Source: Flavobacteriaceae bacterium | GTDB taxonomy: Bacteria > Bacteroidota > Bacteroidia > Flavobacteriales > Flavobacteriaceae | Assembly (NCBI GenBank): GCA_021739635.1 | Contig: JAIPBH010000001.1 | Coordinates: 169,209-233,208 of the forward strand | Direction of reading: 5' to 3' | Length of the DNA: 64,000 nucleotides | In this document: one piece after another, positions 1-10,117 of the stretch | Layout: each line of letters starts with the position of its first letter | Numbering within the stretch: the first letter of the stretch is position 1 | The notes under the pieces: model-generated | Told to the model about the DNA's origin: nothing | The model's database searches: none | The model's input: the letters and a program-made list of their open reading frames with translations, nothing else | Made by a program: the position numbers and the translations under genes

Positions 1-2940
1 CTTTAATAATTTTTTTGGTAAAGAATATCCTAAAGTAATTTGTCTTAATTTAACGTAAGAAGCATCAAACACTGAACTAGATTCCACGTCATTGTTATAA
101 GAAGCTTGGTTGAAAACTTTAGCAGGAACTACAACATTATTTTGAACAAACCCACCGTTTCCATCAGACATTACACCGTTTCCAACAACACCAGTTTCTC
201 TTCCTATTAAAGATTCTTCTAAAGTACCAGCATATCTACCCCAAGCATAAGTCATACTATGCACTTCACCACCAATTTTTGCATCAACTAAAGCAGATAA
301 ATCAAAATCTTTATATCTTAAAGAAAAGTTTGCACCACCAGTCCAATCAGGAGCAATGTCTCCTAATACTTTGTATGTTTGATCCACTACTGGTAATCCA
401 TTTTCATAAACTACACTTCCGTTTGCATCTCTTTCAAAATCTCTACCAACAATAACACCATAAGGTAATCCTGGTCTTGCTTCTAAGTTTACACCCCATT
501 GACCTCCTAATAAATAACTGTCTAATTCACCTAAAGAGTCTACTATATTTTCGTTTTTAGCCCAGTTAAGATCTACATCAAAGCTAAAATCTTCTGCTTT
601 AAGAACAGTAACACCTAATTGAATTTCAATACCTTTGTTAGTCATGTCTGCTACGTTATCCCAAACACTTGTAAAGCCTGTAGAAGCTGAAACTTGAATA
701 GGTACTAATAAATCTTCTGATTTTTGATCATAATAAGTAGCTCCTAAACGTAATCTGTTTTTAAAGAATTTACCATCAATACCAAATTCTATTCCAGTTA
801 CTGTTTCTGCCTTTAAGTTTGGATTATATTGCGTGTTAGGTAAAGATGCTTGGTTACCAAAACCTGTGTTTCCTAAACCAAAAACCGAATTAAGATTATA
901 TGCACTTAATGCACCTGTACTACCTACTTGAGACCATCCACCTCTTATCTTCAAGAAATTTAGAACATCACTTTTAACATTTAAAGCATCTGTTAGTACT
1001 AATGAAGAACTTACAGATGGGTAAAAGAATGAGTTATTGTTGATAGGTAAAATACTTGCCCAATCATTTCTTGCAGTAAAATCTATAAAGAAGAAGTTTT
1101 TAAATGCTATTTGACCATAACCATAAACACTTTGAATTTCTTCATTTCTTTCAAAATTTCCTACTCCTGCAGTTGAACCTGTTTTTAAATTTGATAAGTT
1201 AAATAAATTAGGTAACTCTAAAGCAGGTAAACTACCTGAAGTACTGTTATACTTTCTAACCATTTGATTCGCTCCTAAGTTTAATGAGAAGCTAAAGTCT
1301 TCATTAATATCTTTATTAATACTTACTAAGATGTCAGAGTTTACTTCTTCAAAACGTCTTTGAATTTGGAAATAAGAACCATCAGCAGCATTGTTACTTC
1401 CTATTGCTTGTCTGCCTGTTTCAAATTGAGAATAGAAATCAGCTCCAACTTTTGCTGCAACAGACAACCAATCATTAATTTGATAATTTAAGTTGATGTT
1501 TCCAACAATTCTATCTTTTTCAAATGTATTTCTGTTCGTTTCAAGTACCCAATATGGGTTGTTTTGAAAGTTATGATTCCAGTTTAATGGAGTGCCTTCA
1601 GCAGCAGTACCTGCATTAGCTAAAGGGAAATTTCTCCAATCTCTTAAATCAGAAAAATTAACATTTCTTGCAGACCAAATAAATTGTTGAAAAGGGTTTT
1701 CGTTATTATACCCAGTAATAGGTAAGTTATCACTATCTGTATTAAAATATGTTGCAGAAACATTACCTGTAAAACGATCTCCTAAATCTAGTGTACCATT
1801 AAAACCAATAGTAGTTTTTCTTAGCTCAGTAAATGGCACCATACCTTTTTCTTCACTATTTCCAATAGATAATCTTACTTTTTCTGTAGATAAAGAAACG
1901 TTATTGCTAATATTTAAACCTGTATCAAGAAAATCTTTAACGTTATCAGCATATGAAACCCAAGGTAATGGGATTCCACCATTTAATTGAGAATTCCATT
2001 GTATAAACTCTAAACCAGCATCTAAAGGAGGACCCCAACTTTCGTCAACACCATCACCAACACCAGCACCAGCACCATTAACAAACTCAAAATAATTAGA
2101 ACCTCCTTGACCATAAGAATTTTGGTAGTTAGGTAATAATAAAGGGTTTGAAAAAGTAATGTTATTATTTATAGAAACAGAAAACTTTTTGTTAGCAGTT
2201 CCTTTTTTAGTAGTAATAACAATAACACCATTACCAGCTCTAAGACCATATAATGCAGCAGCATTAGGGCCTTTAAGTACAGTTACAGATTCAATATCGT
2301 CTGGATTAATATCAGCAGCACCGTTTGGTAAATCAACACCACCGCCTGAGCCTGCATTTCCATAAGATCTGTTATCAATTGGCACACCATCAACTACATA
2401 AAGAGGCTCATTATTTCCTGTAATTGAAGAGTTACCTCTCAATACAACACGAGATGAAGCTCCAACACTTCCAGAGGTTCCAGTTACCTGAACACCAGCA
2501 ACTTTACCACTTAAAGCATTTGAAATATTACTTTCTCTCGCTTCAGTCATGCCTTCGCCTTTGATACTTTGAACTGAGTAACCAAGAGCTTTTTCTTCTC
2601 TTTTAATACCCAAAGCGGTCACAACTACTTCTTCCAATACTGAAGCATCTTCTATCATAGTAGCATTAACCGTACTAGAAGTTCCAACAGTAATTTCTTG
2701 AGTTTTTAGACCTAAATAAGTAAAAGTTAAAACGTCACCTATTTGTGACTTGATAGAATATTTTCCATCAAAATCAGTTTGAGTTCCATTTGTGGTACCT
2801 TTTACAATAATATTAACCCCAGGTAGAGGTAAACCAGACTGATCTGAAACAATACCTGAAATAGTTTTTTCTTGTGCAAACGTTATTTGCACAACAAACG
2901 CTAGGAATAGCGTTAGAATTCCACTAAACTTTGTTTTCAT
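1..2940 (-). CDS. SusC/RagA-family TonB-linked outer-membrane receptor (partial)
   Basis: Outer-membrane active transporter for large nutrients, usually working with a SusD lipoprotein. The ATG at 2938-2940 is followed by a signal peptide (KTKFSGILTLFLAFVVQ, then FAQ), a carboxypeptidase-regulatory-like domain (about residues 22-100, starting KTISGIVSDQ), the family signature VTALGIKREEKALGYSV, and a TonB plug with LYVVDGVPID and LKGPNAAALYG. The beta barrel follows and the frame stays open to position 1, giving 980 residues. The final segment (VKLRQITLGYSLPKKLLK) looks like the last strands of a SusC barrel, so only a short C-terminal part is missing. A SusD gene would be expected beyond the left edge. 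The substrate cannot be told from this protein. Confidence 0.95.
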   Translation of the reverse strand, partial: MKTKFSGILTLFLAFVVQITFAQEKTISGIVSDQSGLPLPGVNIIVKGTTNGTQTDFDGKYSIKSQIGDVLTFTYLGLKTQEITVGTSSTVNATMIEDASVLEEVVVTALGIKREEKALGYSVQSIKGEGMTEARESNISNALSGKVAGVQVTGTSGSVGASSRVVLRGNSSITGNNEPLYVVDGVPIDNRSYGNAGSGGGVDLPNGAADINPDDIESVTVLKGPNAAALYGLRAGNGVIVITTKKGTANKKFSVSINNNITFSNPLLLPNYQNSYGQGGSNYFEFVNGAGAGVGDGVDESWGPPLDAGLEFIQWNSQLNGGIPLPWVSYADNVKDFLDTGLNISNNVSLSTEKVRLSIGNSEEKGMVPFTELRKTTIGFNGTLDLGDRFTGNVSATYFNTDSDNLPITGYNNENPFQQFIWSARNVNFSDLRDWRNFPLANAGTAAEGTPLNWNHNFQNNPYWVLETNRNTFEKDRIVGNINLNYQINDWLSVAAKVGADFYSQFETGRQAIGSNNAADGSYFQIQRRFEEVNSDILVSINKDINEDFSFSLNLGANQMVRKYNSTSGSLPALELPNLFNLSNLKTGSTAGVGNFERNEEIQSVYGYGQIAFKNFFFIDFTARNDWASILPINNNSFFYPSVSSSLVLTDALNVKSDVLNFLKIRGGWSQVGSTGALSAYNLNSVFGLGNTGFGNQASLPNTQYNPNLKAETVTGIEFGIDGKFFKNRLRLGATYYDQKSEDLLVPIQVSASTGFTSVWDNVADMTNKGIEIQLGVTVLKAEDFSFDVDLNWAKNENIVDSLGELDSYLLGGQWGVNLEARPGLPYGVIVGRDFERDANGSVVYENGLPVVDQTYKVLGDIAPDWTGGANFSLRYKDFDLSALVDAKIGGEVHSMTYAWGRYAGTLEESLIGRETGVVGNGVMSDGNGGFVQNNVVVPAKVFNQASYNNDVESSSVFDASYVKLRQITLGYSLPKKLLK

Positions 2941-3057
2941 TTTTAATTTTTTTGAATTAGTCAAAACAAAAATCACAATAAAAAGTTAATAAAACAATAA
3001 ATTTTGGTTAAAATTCACCTTTCCATTAAAAAAAAAACATAAAACAAAGGTTTATGC

Positions 3058-4752
3058 CTAAAAAAGAGCCGTTAAACTAAGGTGTACTTGAGAATTTGAG
3101 AATTTAAATTTTTGAGTATCTGTTTTACCGTTTGCAAAATTTAATTTTAAGAGCCCAGCATTCGATAATATGCCAAAACCGAAACCATAAGCATATAATT
3201 TTTCATTTAAATTTATAACATTATTTTTAAATGATGCAATATCAATGATTGTGTGTATATATATGGTAGGATTTAATTGTAGCCTGTATTCGGTATTAAT
3301 GAAACCGTAAGATGTGGCTAGTAAACTATTTTCTTCAAAACCTCTCATAGAGTTTATGCCTCCAAATCTGTACAATTCATTTTCAAAATAATTATTAGAT
3401 ATAAGGCTTGACCCATTTAAGCGTAAATAGATGCTATTTTTTTTATTCAAATTAAAAATCTTAAAAGCATCTAAAAGTAATTGTGTTTGTTTTTCAGATG
3501 TGTCAGCGTTTTTACGTTTTCCTAATCCGGTTTCAATATATAATTTAGAATTAATTGGAAATAGTAAATTGTAAAACTGTGGTTTTGTGAATTCATATGC
3601 TAGTGTGAAGTAATTAGATTTATAATCTGACACAGCTAAATATGAATTTGTGTTTAACAGATTATTTGATTCAGTACTTTTAATTCCTGTATATAATTTA
3701 TGATTAGAATTTATTTGATAATTAAGTTTTAAAGATTGATTTATGGTTGTAAACGATGAATCTTGTTTAAAGATATGAAGTTGTAAATCCAATCCAACAG
3801 GCGTATTTACAATATAAGGCATATTAATTTCTGCCTGGAAAAGTTTTTGGTTACTTTGAGTGCTTTTATATTGAAGACTAAATGATTCACCATAATTTAA
3901 TGTATTGATGAGATTCAAATTTAAATACCCATTAAAATCAAGTTTGTTAGTCTGTTCATTTGTTCCAAAACCTAAAAAGCCATCAAACGTATTACTTTTT
4001 GTTTTTTCTACATATATATATATAGTAGTAGAATCTTTTGTAAATAAAATTTCAGGAGATTTTATTTGCCTTGCAAATCTTAGACTATTTAGTTGTTCAG
4101 TTTTTTCTTTTAAGGTTTTTAAGTCGAATAATTGGCCTGGCTTAATTTTTAAATAATGTTTTAAAAAGGATTTTGGAAATTTTTCATATCCTTTAATAAT
4201 GATGTTGTTTAGGTTTCTTTTTTCTGTTTTTAAATCTATTATTAAATCAGCTTTTAAAATACCATCAGTAACTGTTTGAATATTAGATAAGCTTAATTTT
4301 GAAAATGGAAATCCTTCGTTTGAAATTTCAGTATTAATGAAATTTAAAGAGCTTTCAATTTTTGATATTGGTAATTCAAAATAATTAGGATATACTTTTT
4401 TTGAAACAGCGTTCAATAAAGTTTTAGATAGATTAGTTTTTTCATAGTATATATATATGGTATGATATCTCTTTTTTAAATCAATCTTAACCAAATAGGA
4501 AGAGTCATTTTCTTTTTTAATTTTTGAAAACTCATTTTCAAAATATCCAACTTTGAATAGTTTATTCTGAATAGAGTCAATTTCAGAATTTATTAATGAA
4601 TAATTTTTATGTTTTTTTGAATAGCCTATAGAATCAATAACTTGATTTTCAAAAGCATCATTACCAAAAACTTTAAGCGTTAAGTTTTGACCTGTAGCTA
4701 TAGCAGATGAAAACACATATAAAACTAGGATTGAAATTGACGTCTTTAGCAC
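3058..4752 (-). CDS. Omp85/BamA-superfamily protein with POTRA domains
   Basis: A 564-residue predicted outer-membrane protein. It starts with a signal peptide (LKTSISILVLYVFSSAIATGQ), continues with POTRA-like repeats (about residues 25-260), and ends with a 16-strand-type barrel finishing in Phe. The barrel has the RGF motif (SMRGFEENSL, near residue 470) typical of loop 6 in Omp85 proteins. The start codon is GTG (4750-4752), chosen because the signal peptide begins there and no ATG in frame lies just upstream. It is smaller than BamA, so a TamA-like or patatin-barrel-like role in inserting or secreting proteins is possible. It is transcribed toward the SusC gene, 117 bp away, and away from the ribosomal cluster. 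Confidence 0.82.
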   Translation of the reverse strand: MLKTSISILVLYVFSSAIATGQNLTLKVFGNDAFENQVIDSIGYSKKHKNYSLINSEIDSIQNKLFKVGYFENEFSKIKKENDSSYLVKIDLKKRYHTIYIYYEKTNLSKTLLNAVSKKVYPNYFELPISKIESSLNFINTEISNEGFPFSKLSLSNIQTVTDGILKADLIIDLKTEKRNLNNIIIKGYEKFPKSFLKHYLKIKPGQLFDLKTLKEKTEQLNSLRFARQIKSPEILFTKDSTTIYIYVEKTKSNTFDGFLGFGTNEQTNKLDFNGYLNLNLINTLNYGESFSLQYKSTQSNQKLFQAEINMPYIVNTPVGLDLQLHIFKQDSSFTTINQSLKLNYQINSNHKLYTGIKSTESNNLLNTNSYLAVSDYKSNYFTLAYEFTKPQFYNLLFPINSKLYIETGLGKRKNADTSEKQTQLLLDAFKIFNLNKKNSIYLRLNGSSLISNNYFENELYRFGGINSMRGFEENSLLATSYGFINTEYRLQLNPTIYIHTIIDIASFKNNVINLNEKLYAYGFGFGILSNAGLLKLNFANGKTDTQKFKFSNSQVHLSLTALF

Positions 4753-4986
4753 AACAAATAATCAAGGTTAATACATTGTAAAACTAACGGAAAAAGAACA
4801 TTAATAATATAGTGTATAAATTAATTTTTGAATTCTATTAAAATTATTTGGTGTGTCTGCAATAAAAGAATAAAATAATTAATAAAAATGACCTATTTAA
4901 AGTGTTGAATGCTAATGAAAACGGACTTATATTCTAACTACTTTAAAAAAAATATGATTATGTTGTGAAAATTAATCTTTTAGGGT

Positions 4987-5016
4987 TTGAAAAATACTTT
5001 TTTATTTCTACATTTG
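4987..5016 (+). promoter_or_regulatory. Promoter of the str-S10-spc-alpha cluster
   Basis: A TTTG (4986-4989) lies 19 nt before TACATTTG (5009-5016), a full match to the Bacteroidota consensus TTG / TAnnTTTG. rpsL begins 43 nt after it. A small hairpin (CCTC, loop TAAACA, GAGG, 5021-5034) lies in the predicted 5' leader. The 307-bp gap 4753-5059 holds nothing else I can support, apart from room for the divergent promoter of the Omp85 gene. Confidence 0.8.
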
Positions 5017-5059
5017 CAGCCCTCTAAACAGAGGTAATTTAAATAAACATATAAATTAT

Positions 5060-5473
5060 ATGCCAACAATTTCACAATTAGTACGAATAGGAAGAGCCAA
5101 AATAACCAAGAAGAGTAAATCGGCTGCTTTAGATTCTTGTCCTCAAAGACGTGGAGTTTGTACTCGTGTTTATACTACAACACCAAAAAAACCTAACTCA
5201 GCAATGCGTAAAGTTGCAAGGGTAAGGTTAACAAATGGTAATGAGGTAAACGCATACATTCCAGGAGAAGGACATAATCTACAAGAGCACTCGATAGTAT
5301 TGGTTAGAGGTGGAAGAGTAAAAGATTTGCCAGGAGTTAGGTATCACATCGTTCGTGGAGCTTTAGACACAGCAGGTGTAGCAGGTAGAACACAACGTAG
5401 ATCAAAGTATGGTGCAAAACGTCCAAAACCAGGACAAGTTGCAGCAGCACCAGCTAAAGGCAAGAAAAAGTAA
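5060..5473 (+). CDS. rpsL: 30S ribosomal protein S12 (uS12)
   Basis: 137 residues, starting [12 protein letters not shown]. uS12 sits at the decoding centre of the small subunit and contacts the codon-anticodon helix. The conserved loops [12 protein letters not shown] and [17 protein letters not shown], which hold the lysines where streptomycin resistance arises, look wild type. A basic tail (APAKGKKK) extends the C terminus. It is the first gene of the cluster, 24 nt before rpsG, and is preceded by a clear promoter. Confidence 0.98.
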   Translation: MPTISQLVRIGRAKITKKSKSAALDSCPQRRGVCTRVYTTTPKKPNSAMRKVARVRLTNGNEVNAYIPGEGHNLQEHSIVLVRGGRVKDLPGVRYHIVRGALDTAGVAGRTQRRSKYGAKRPKPGQVAAAPAKGKKK

Positions 5474-5496
5474 TTAAAATCTTTTAAAGTAAAGAC

Positions 5497-5973
5497 ATGA
5501 GAAAAAGACAAGCGAAAAAAAGACCGCTTTTGCCAGATCCACGATTTAATGATCAGTTAGTAACACGTTTTGTTAACATGATGATGTGGGATGGTAAGAA
5601 GTCAGTAGCTTTTAAAGTATTCTATGATGCAATGGATATTGTAGAAGCAAAAAAAACTAGTGAAGAGAAAACAGCTCTAGAGACTTGGAAAGATGCTTTA
5701 TCAAACGTTATGCCTCACGTAGAAGTACGTAGTCGTAGAGTTGGTGGTGCAACATTCCAAATTCCAATGCAAATTCGTCCAGACCGTAAAGTTTCTACGG
5801 CTATGAAATGGCTTATTAGCTATTCACGCAAAAGAAATGAAAAATCAATGTCACAAAGACTAGCTTCAGAAATTTTAGCAGCAGCTAAAGAAGAAGGGGC
5901 AGCTGTTAAGAAAAGAGTAGATACTCATAAAATGGCAGAGGCAAACAAAGCGTTCTCTCACTTTAGATTTTAA
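5497..5973 (+). CDS. rpsG: 30S ribosomal protein S7 (uS7)
   Basis: 158 residues with the normal uS7 start [10 protein letters not shown] and the conserved [21 protein letters not shown] segment that binds the 16S 3' domain. uS7 starts assembly of the 30S head and lines the E and P sites. In enterobacteria it represses the str operon by binding the rpsL-rpsG spacer; that spacer is only 23 nt here and I see no equivalent site. fusA follows after 6 nt, which suggests coupled expression. Confidence 0.98.
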   Translation: MRKRQAKKRPLLPDPRFNDQLVTRFVNMMMWDGKKSVAFKVFYDAMDIVEAKKTSEEKTALETWKDALSNVMPHVEVRSRRVGGATFQIPMQIRPDRKVSTAMKWLISYSRKRNEKSMSQRLASEILAAAKEEGAAVKKRVDTHKMAEANKAFSHFRF

Positions 5974-5979
5974 TAGGAA

Positions 5980-8106
5980 ATGGCAAGAGATTTAAAATAT
6001 ACAAGAAATATAGGAATTGCTGCTCATATTGATGCTGGTAAAACAACAACAACAGAGCGTGTTCTTTATTATACAGGAGTATCACACAAAATAGGTGAAG
6101 TACATGATGGTGCTGCAACTATGGACTGGATGGAGCAAGAGCAAGAACGTGGTATTACCATCACTTCTGCTGCTACTACATGTGAGTGGATATTTCCAAG
6201 AGAAAACGGTGTTCCAACTGATGATTCTCATAGTTTTCATTTTAATATTATTGACACTCCTGGTCACGTTGATTTTACGGTTGAAGTAAACCGTTCTTTA
6301 CGTGTATTAGATGGGTTAGTATTCTTATTTAGTGCAGTTGATGGTGTAGAGCCACAATCTGAAACTAACTGGAGATTAGCTGATAACTATAAAGTGCCAA
6401 GAATTGGTTTTGTGAATAAAATGGACCGTCAAGGATCTGACTTCATGATGGTTAACAGACAGGTTAAAGAAATGTTAGGTTCTAATGCAGTGCCTATCGT
6501 TTTGCCAATTGGTGAAGAAATTGATTTTAAAGGTGTTGTAGATTTAGTAAAGAACAGAGCTATTATTTGGCATGATGAAACACAAGGATCTACTTTTGAC
6601 ATCATTGAAATACCTGAAGAATTAAAAGCTGAAGCTAAACAATACAGAGCATTACTTATTGAAGAAGTTGCTGGATATGATGAAAATCTTCTTGAAAAAT
6701 TCATGGAAGATGAAGATTCAATTACAGAAGATGAAATTCATGCTGCTCTTAGAGCTGCTGTAATGGATATGTCTATCATTCCAATGATTTGTGGTTCTTC
6801 ATTTAAAAATAAAGGAGTACAATTTTTATTAGATGCTGTTTGTCGTTATTTGCCTTCTCCAATGGATAAAGAAGGTATTATAGGGATAAACCCAGATACT
6901 GAAAAAGAAGAAATACGTAAACCAAGTGTTAATGAACCATTTGCTGCATTAGCATTTAAAATTGCTACTGATCCTTTTGTTGGTCGTTTAGCATTCTTCC
7001 GTGCTTATTCAGGTCGTTTAGATGCAGGTTCTTATGTATTAAACAATCGTTCAGGAAATAAAGAACGTATTTCACGTATCTATCAGATGCATGCCAATAA
7101 ACAAAATGCTATTGATTTTATTGAAGCAGGAGATATTGGAGCAGCTGTAGGATTTAAAGATATTAAAACAGGAGATACATTAACATCAGAAAAACATCCT
7201 ATCGTTTTAGAAAGTATGAATTTCCCTGATCCAGTAATTGGTATTGCTATTGAGCCTAAAACTAAGGCTGATGTTGATAAGTTAGGTATGTCATTAGCTA
7301 AATTAGCTGAAGAAGATCCAACATTCCAAGTACGTACTGATGAGGCAAGTGGACAAACTATTATCTCAGGTATGGGTGAGCTTCACTTAGATATTATTGT
7401 AGATCGTTTAAGACGTGAGTTTAAGGTTGAAGTAAATCAAGGTAAACCTCAAGTAGAATACAAAGAAGCTATTACAAAACTTGCACAACACAGAGAAGTT
7501 TACAAAAAACAATCTGGTGGACGTGGTAAATTTGCGGATATTGTATTTACTCTTGAACCAGCAGATAGTGGAAAAGTAGGTCTTGAGTTTGTTAATTCTG
7601 TAAAAGGAGGTAACGTTCCTAAAGAATACATTCCTTCTGTTGAAAAAGGATTCAGACAAGCTATGGCTAATGGTCCTTTAGCAGGATTTGAAGTTGATGC
7701 TATGAAAGTTACTCTTTTAGACGGATCTTTCCATGCGGTGGATTCGGATGCATTATCATTTGAATTGGCAGCAAAATTAGGTTTCAAAGCGGTTGCGAAA
7801 CAAGCTGGAGCTGTAATTCTTGAGCCAATCATGAAACTTGAAGTTATTACTCCTGAAGAAAACATGGGTGATATAGTAGGTGACTTAAATCGTCGTCGTG
7901 GTCAAGTTAATGATATGGGAGATAGAGCAGGTGCTAAAACTATTAAAGCTGAAGTGCCACTTTCTGAAATGTTTGGTTATGTAACTACATTAAGAACATT
8001 ATCTTCAGGACGTGCAACATCAACAATGGAATTTTCACATTACGCTGAAACTCCTTCAAATATTTCAGAAGAAGTTATAAAAGAAGCAAAAGGATTACAA
8101 TCTTAA
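5980..8106 (+). CDS. fusA: Elongation factor G
   Basis: 708 residues, full length. EF-G is the GTPase that drives translocation and, with RRF, ribosome recycling. The GTPase motifs are clear: P-loop [12 protein letters not shown], switch [15 protein letters not shown] and NKMD. Domains II to V follow, including the domain IV region [11 protein letters not shown] and the C-terminal region near [27 protein letters not shown]. tuf does not follow it as it does in proteobacterial str operons; rpsJ comes next after 12 nt, the usual Bacteroidota arrangement. Confidence 0.98.
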   Translation: MARDLKYTRNIGIAAHIDAGKTTTTERVLYYTGVSHKIGEVHDGAATMDWMEQEQERGITITSAATTCEWIFPRENGVPTDDSHSFHFNIIDTPGHVDFTVEVNRSLRVLDGLVFLFSAVDGVEPQSETNWRLADNYKVPRIGFVNKMDRQGSDFMMVNRQVKEMLGSNAVPIVLPIGEEIDFKGVVDLVKNRAIIWHDETQGSTFDIIEIPEELKAEAKQYRALLIEEVAGYDENLLEKFMEDEDSITEDEIHAALRAAVMDMSIIPMICGSSFKNKGVQFLLDAVCRYLPSPMDKEGIIGINPDTEKEEIRKPSVNEPFAALAFKIATDPFVGRLAFFRAYSGRLDAGSYVLNNRSGNKERISRIYQMHANKQNAIDFIEAGDIGAAVGFKDIKTGDTLTSEKHPIVLESMNFPDPVIGIAIEPKTKADVDKLGMSLAKLAEEDPTFQVRTDEASGQTIISGMGELHLDIIVDRLRREFKVEVNQGKPQVEYKEAITKLAQHREVYKKQSGGRGKFADIVFTLEPADSGKVGLEFVNSVKGGNVPKEYIPSVEKGFRQAMANGPLAGFEVDAMKVTLLDGSFHAVDSDALSFELAAKLGFKAVAKQAGAVILEPIMKLEVITPEENMGDIVGDLNRRRGQVNDMGDRAGAKTIKAEVPLSEMFGYVTTLRTLSSGRATSTMEFSHYAETPSNISEEVIKEAKGLQS

Positions 8107-8118
8107 AAAGTTAAGAAA

Positions 8119-8424
8119 ATGAGTCAAAAAATCAGAATAAAATTAAAGTCTTACGATCATAACTTAGTAGATAAGTCTGCAGATAAGATTGTAAAAACAG
8201 TAAAAAGTACAGGTGCTGTTGTAACGGGTCCAATTCCATTACCAACTCACAAGAAAATTTTCACTGTATTGCGTTCTCCTCACGTTAATAAAAAAGCAAG
8301 AGAGCAATTTCAATTAAGTTCTTACAAAAGATTACTTGATATTTATAGTTCATCATCAAAAACAATTGATGCTTTAATGAAACTAGAATTACCAAGTGGT
8401 GTAGAAGTAGAAATTAAAGTATAG
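8119..8424 (+). CDS. rpsJ: 30S ribosomal protein S10 (uS10, NusE)
   Basis: 101 residues with the family segments [17 protein letters not shown] and [28 protein letters not shown]. uS10 is part of the 30S head and, as NusE, binds NusB/NusG in antitermination complexes. Here it is joined to fusA (12 nt) and separated from rplC by 138 nt that contain a strong intrinsic terminator. rpsJ therefore behaves as the last gene of the promoter-proximal segment rather than the first gene of an S10 operon. Confidence 0.98.
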   Translation: MSQKIRIKLKSYDHNLVDKSADKIVKTVKSTGAVVTGPIPLPTHKKIFTVLRSPHVNKKAREQFQLSSYKRLLDIYSSSSKTIDALMKLELPSGVEVEIKV

Positions 8425-8494
8425 TTAATATAACAAGGTAATTTCCTTGGAAACATGTCCTAAGCTGCGTGCGAGGGAAAAACGGTAAAAATAC
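8425..8494 (+). ncRNA. Possible structured leader ahead of the rplC attenuator
   Basis: The 5' half of the rpsJ-rplC gap is relatively G/C-rich for this genome. It contains a hairpin (CAAGG, loop TAATTT, CCTTG, 8434-8449) and then a conserved-looking unpaired stretch, CTGCGTGCGAGGG (8465-8477). Together with the terminator that follows, this resembles the layout of ribosomal-protein attenuation leaders. Which protein would bind (uL3 or uL4 are candidates) is inference. Confidence 0.4.
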
Positions 8495-8530
8495 ATTCAG
8501 GGTTGAACGTATTTCGACCCTGAATTTTTT
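8495..8530 (+). terminator. Strong intrinsic terminator or attenuator between rpsJ and rplC
   Basis: A 13-bp stem (ATTCAGGGTTGAA, 8495-8507, with TTCGACCCTGAAT, 8513-8525, one G-U pair), a 5-nt loop CGTAT and a run of six T (8525-8530). It is inside the ribosomal cluster and no promoter-like element follows before rplC, so some read-through or regulated antitermination must occur. Confidence 0.8.
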
Positions 8531-8562
8531 AAATAAGTAAGTAATAAATTAAATAAATAATT

Positions 8563-9180
8563 ATGTCTGGGTTAATTGGAAAAAAAATCGGTATGACCAG
8601 CATCTTCGATAGTAACGGGAAAAACATTCCTTGTACAGTAATCGAAGCTGGACCATGTATCGTTACCCAAGTCAGAACTGAAGAAATTGATGGCTACAAA
8701 GCTGTTCAATTAGGTTTCGATGACGCGACAGAAAAAAGTGCTACTAAAGCTGACTTAGGTCACGCTAAAAAAGCAGGAACTTCTGTAAAACGCAAAATCG
8801 TAGAATTTCAAGGTTTTGATAAGGAGTACAAGTTAGGTGATGCTATCACTGTTGAGCACTTTATAGAAGGTGAATTTGTTGATGTACAAGGTATATCAAA
8901 AGGAAAAGGTTTTCAAGGCGTTGTAAAACGTCATGGTTTCGGTGGTGTAGGTCAAGCTACTCACGGTCAACATAACCGTTTAAGAGCACCAGGTTCTGTA
9001 GGAGCTTCTTCTTACCCTTCAAGAGTATTCAAAGGAATGCGTATGGCAGGAAGAATGGGTGGAGATAAAGTAAAAGTTGAAAATTTAAGAGTTTTAAAAG
9101 TAGTTGCTGAAAAGAATTTACTTGTTGTTAAAGGTTGTGTACCTGGACATAAAAACGCTTATGTAATTATTAGAAAATAA
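8563..9180 (+). CDS. rplC: 50S ribosomal protein L3 (uL3)
   Basis: 205 residues, [16 protein letters not shown] onward. uL3 is an early assembly protein near the peptidyl transferase centre. The core-facing loop [23 protein letters not shown] and the motif [17 protein letters not shown] are intact; the loop includes the region where PrmB methylates a glutamine in other bacteria. The stop codon overlaps the start of rplD by one base (TAATG), so the two are probably translationally coupled. Its leader carries the attenuator-like hairpin. Confidence 0.98.
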   Translation: MSGLIGKKIGMTSIFDSNGKNIPCTVIEAGPCIVTQVRTEEIDGYKAVQLGFDDATEKSATKADLGHAKKAGTSVKRKIVEFQGFDKEYKLGDAITVEHFIEGEFVDVQGISKGKGFQGVVKRHGFGGVGQATHGQHNRLRAPGSVGASSYPSRVFKGMRMAGRMGGDKVKVENLRVLKVVAEKNLLVVKGCVPGHKNAYVIIRK

Positions 9181-9809
9181 TGAAAGTAGCAGTTTTAGAT
9201 ATAAACGGAAAAGACACAGGAAGAAAAGCAGAGCTTTCTCAAGATGTGTTTGCTATTGAGCCTAATAATCACGCTGTATATTTGGATGTTAAACAATATT
9301 TAGCAAACCAAAGACAAGGAACTCATAAAGCTAAAGAAAGAAATGAGATTTCTGGAAGTACACGTAAGATTAAAAAACAAAAAGGAACTGGTACTGCAAG
9401 AGCAGGTAGTATTAAGTCTGGAGTTTTCAAAGGTGGTGGTCGTATGTTCGGTCCAAGACCAAGAAGCTATAGCTTCAAACTAAACAAAAGCTTAAAGCGT
9501 TTAGCACGTAAATCAGCCTTAAGTATTAAAGCAGGAGAACAATCAATTGTTGTATTAGAAGACTTTAATTTTGATGCTCCAAAAACCAAAAATTTTACTG
9601 CGGTTTTAAAGGCTTTAAACTTAGAAAACAAAAAATCTCTCTTTGTGTTGGGAGCGTCAAATAATAATGTATATTTGTCGTCACGCAATTTAAAAGGGTC
9701 TGAAGTTATAACTAATTCAGAATTAAGCACTTATAAGATTTTAAATGCAAATCAAATTGTGCTTTTAGAGAGCTCTTTAGAAGGAATTGAATCGAATTTA
9801 AGTAAATAA
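9180..9809 (+). CDS. rplD: 50S ribosomal protein L4 (uL4)
   Basis: 209 residues. The extended loop that reaches the exit tunnel is visible around residues 45-100 ([20 protein letters not shown], then [13 protein letters not shown]). In enterobacteria uL4 also represses its own operon by binding the S10 leader. Whether it acts on the rpsJ-rplC attenuator here is open. It overlaps rplC by 1 nt and is 7 nt before rplW. Confidence 0.98.
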   Translation: MKVAVLDINGKDTGRKAELSQDVFAIEPNNHAVYLDVKQYLANQRQGTHKAKERNEISGSTRKIKKQKGTGTARAGSIKSGVFKGGGRMFGPRPRSYSFKLNKSLKRLARKSALSIKAGEQSIVVLEDFNFDAPKTKNFTAVLKALNLENKKSLFVLGASNNNVYLSSRNLKGSEVITNSELSTYKILNANQIVLLESSLEGIESNLSK

Positions 9810-9816
9810 GAAACAG

Positions 9817-10107
9817 ATGAGTATCTTAATTAAACCTATAATCACAGAAAAAGCGACAGCTAATAGCGAAGTTAATAACTGCTATTCTTTCGCGGTTGAT
9901 ACAAAGGCGAACAAGGTGGAAATTAAAAAAGCAGTTGAAGCTGCTTATGGTGTTTCTGTTGAAAAAGTTCGTACTATAAATGTCCGTCCAGAAAGAAGAA
10001 CCCGTTACACAAAGACAGGTATTCAACATGGTAAAACAAATGCTGTTAAAAAAGCAATTGTACAACTGGCGGAAGGTGAAATGATTGATTTATACAGTAA
10101 CATGTAA
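9817..10107 (+). CDS. rplW: 50S ribosomal protein L23 (uL23)
   Basis: 96 residues, MSILIKPIITEKAT onward. uL23 lies at the tunnel exit and docks trigger factor and the signal recognition particle. The signature RPERRTRYTKTGIQHGKTNAVKKA is present. It lies between rplD (7 nt) and rplB (10 nt) as in most bacteria. No unusual feature. Confidence 0.97.
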   Translation: MSILIKPIITEKATANSEVNNCYSFAVDTKANKVEIKKAVEAAYGVSVEKVRTINVRPERRTRYTKTGIQHGKTNAVKKAIVQLAEGEMIDLYSNM

Positions 10108-10117
10108 TTAAAGACTA

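Noticed and set aside
2159-2365. Plus-strand ORF of 68 codons
   Set aside because: It is antisense to the plug region of the SusC gene, whose frame is intact; no family pattern or promoter supports it.
2941-3057. Promoter for the SusC gene
   Set aside because: Several T/G-rich stretches occur, but none gives a full TAnnTTTG with a -33 TTG at proper spacing; I did not list one.
4010-4024. TATATATA runs in the Omp85 gene (also near 3250 and 4448)
   Set aside because: They encode IYIY and IYIH strand residues in the open frame and do not form an array.
7408-7865. Minus-strand ORFs inside fusA
   Set aside because: Low-complexity shadows of the highly expressed EF-G gene.
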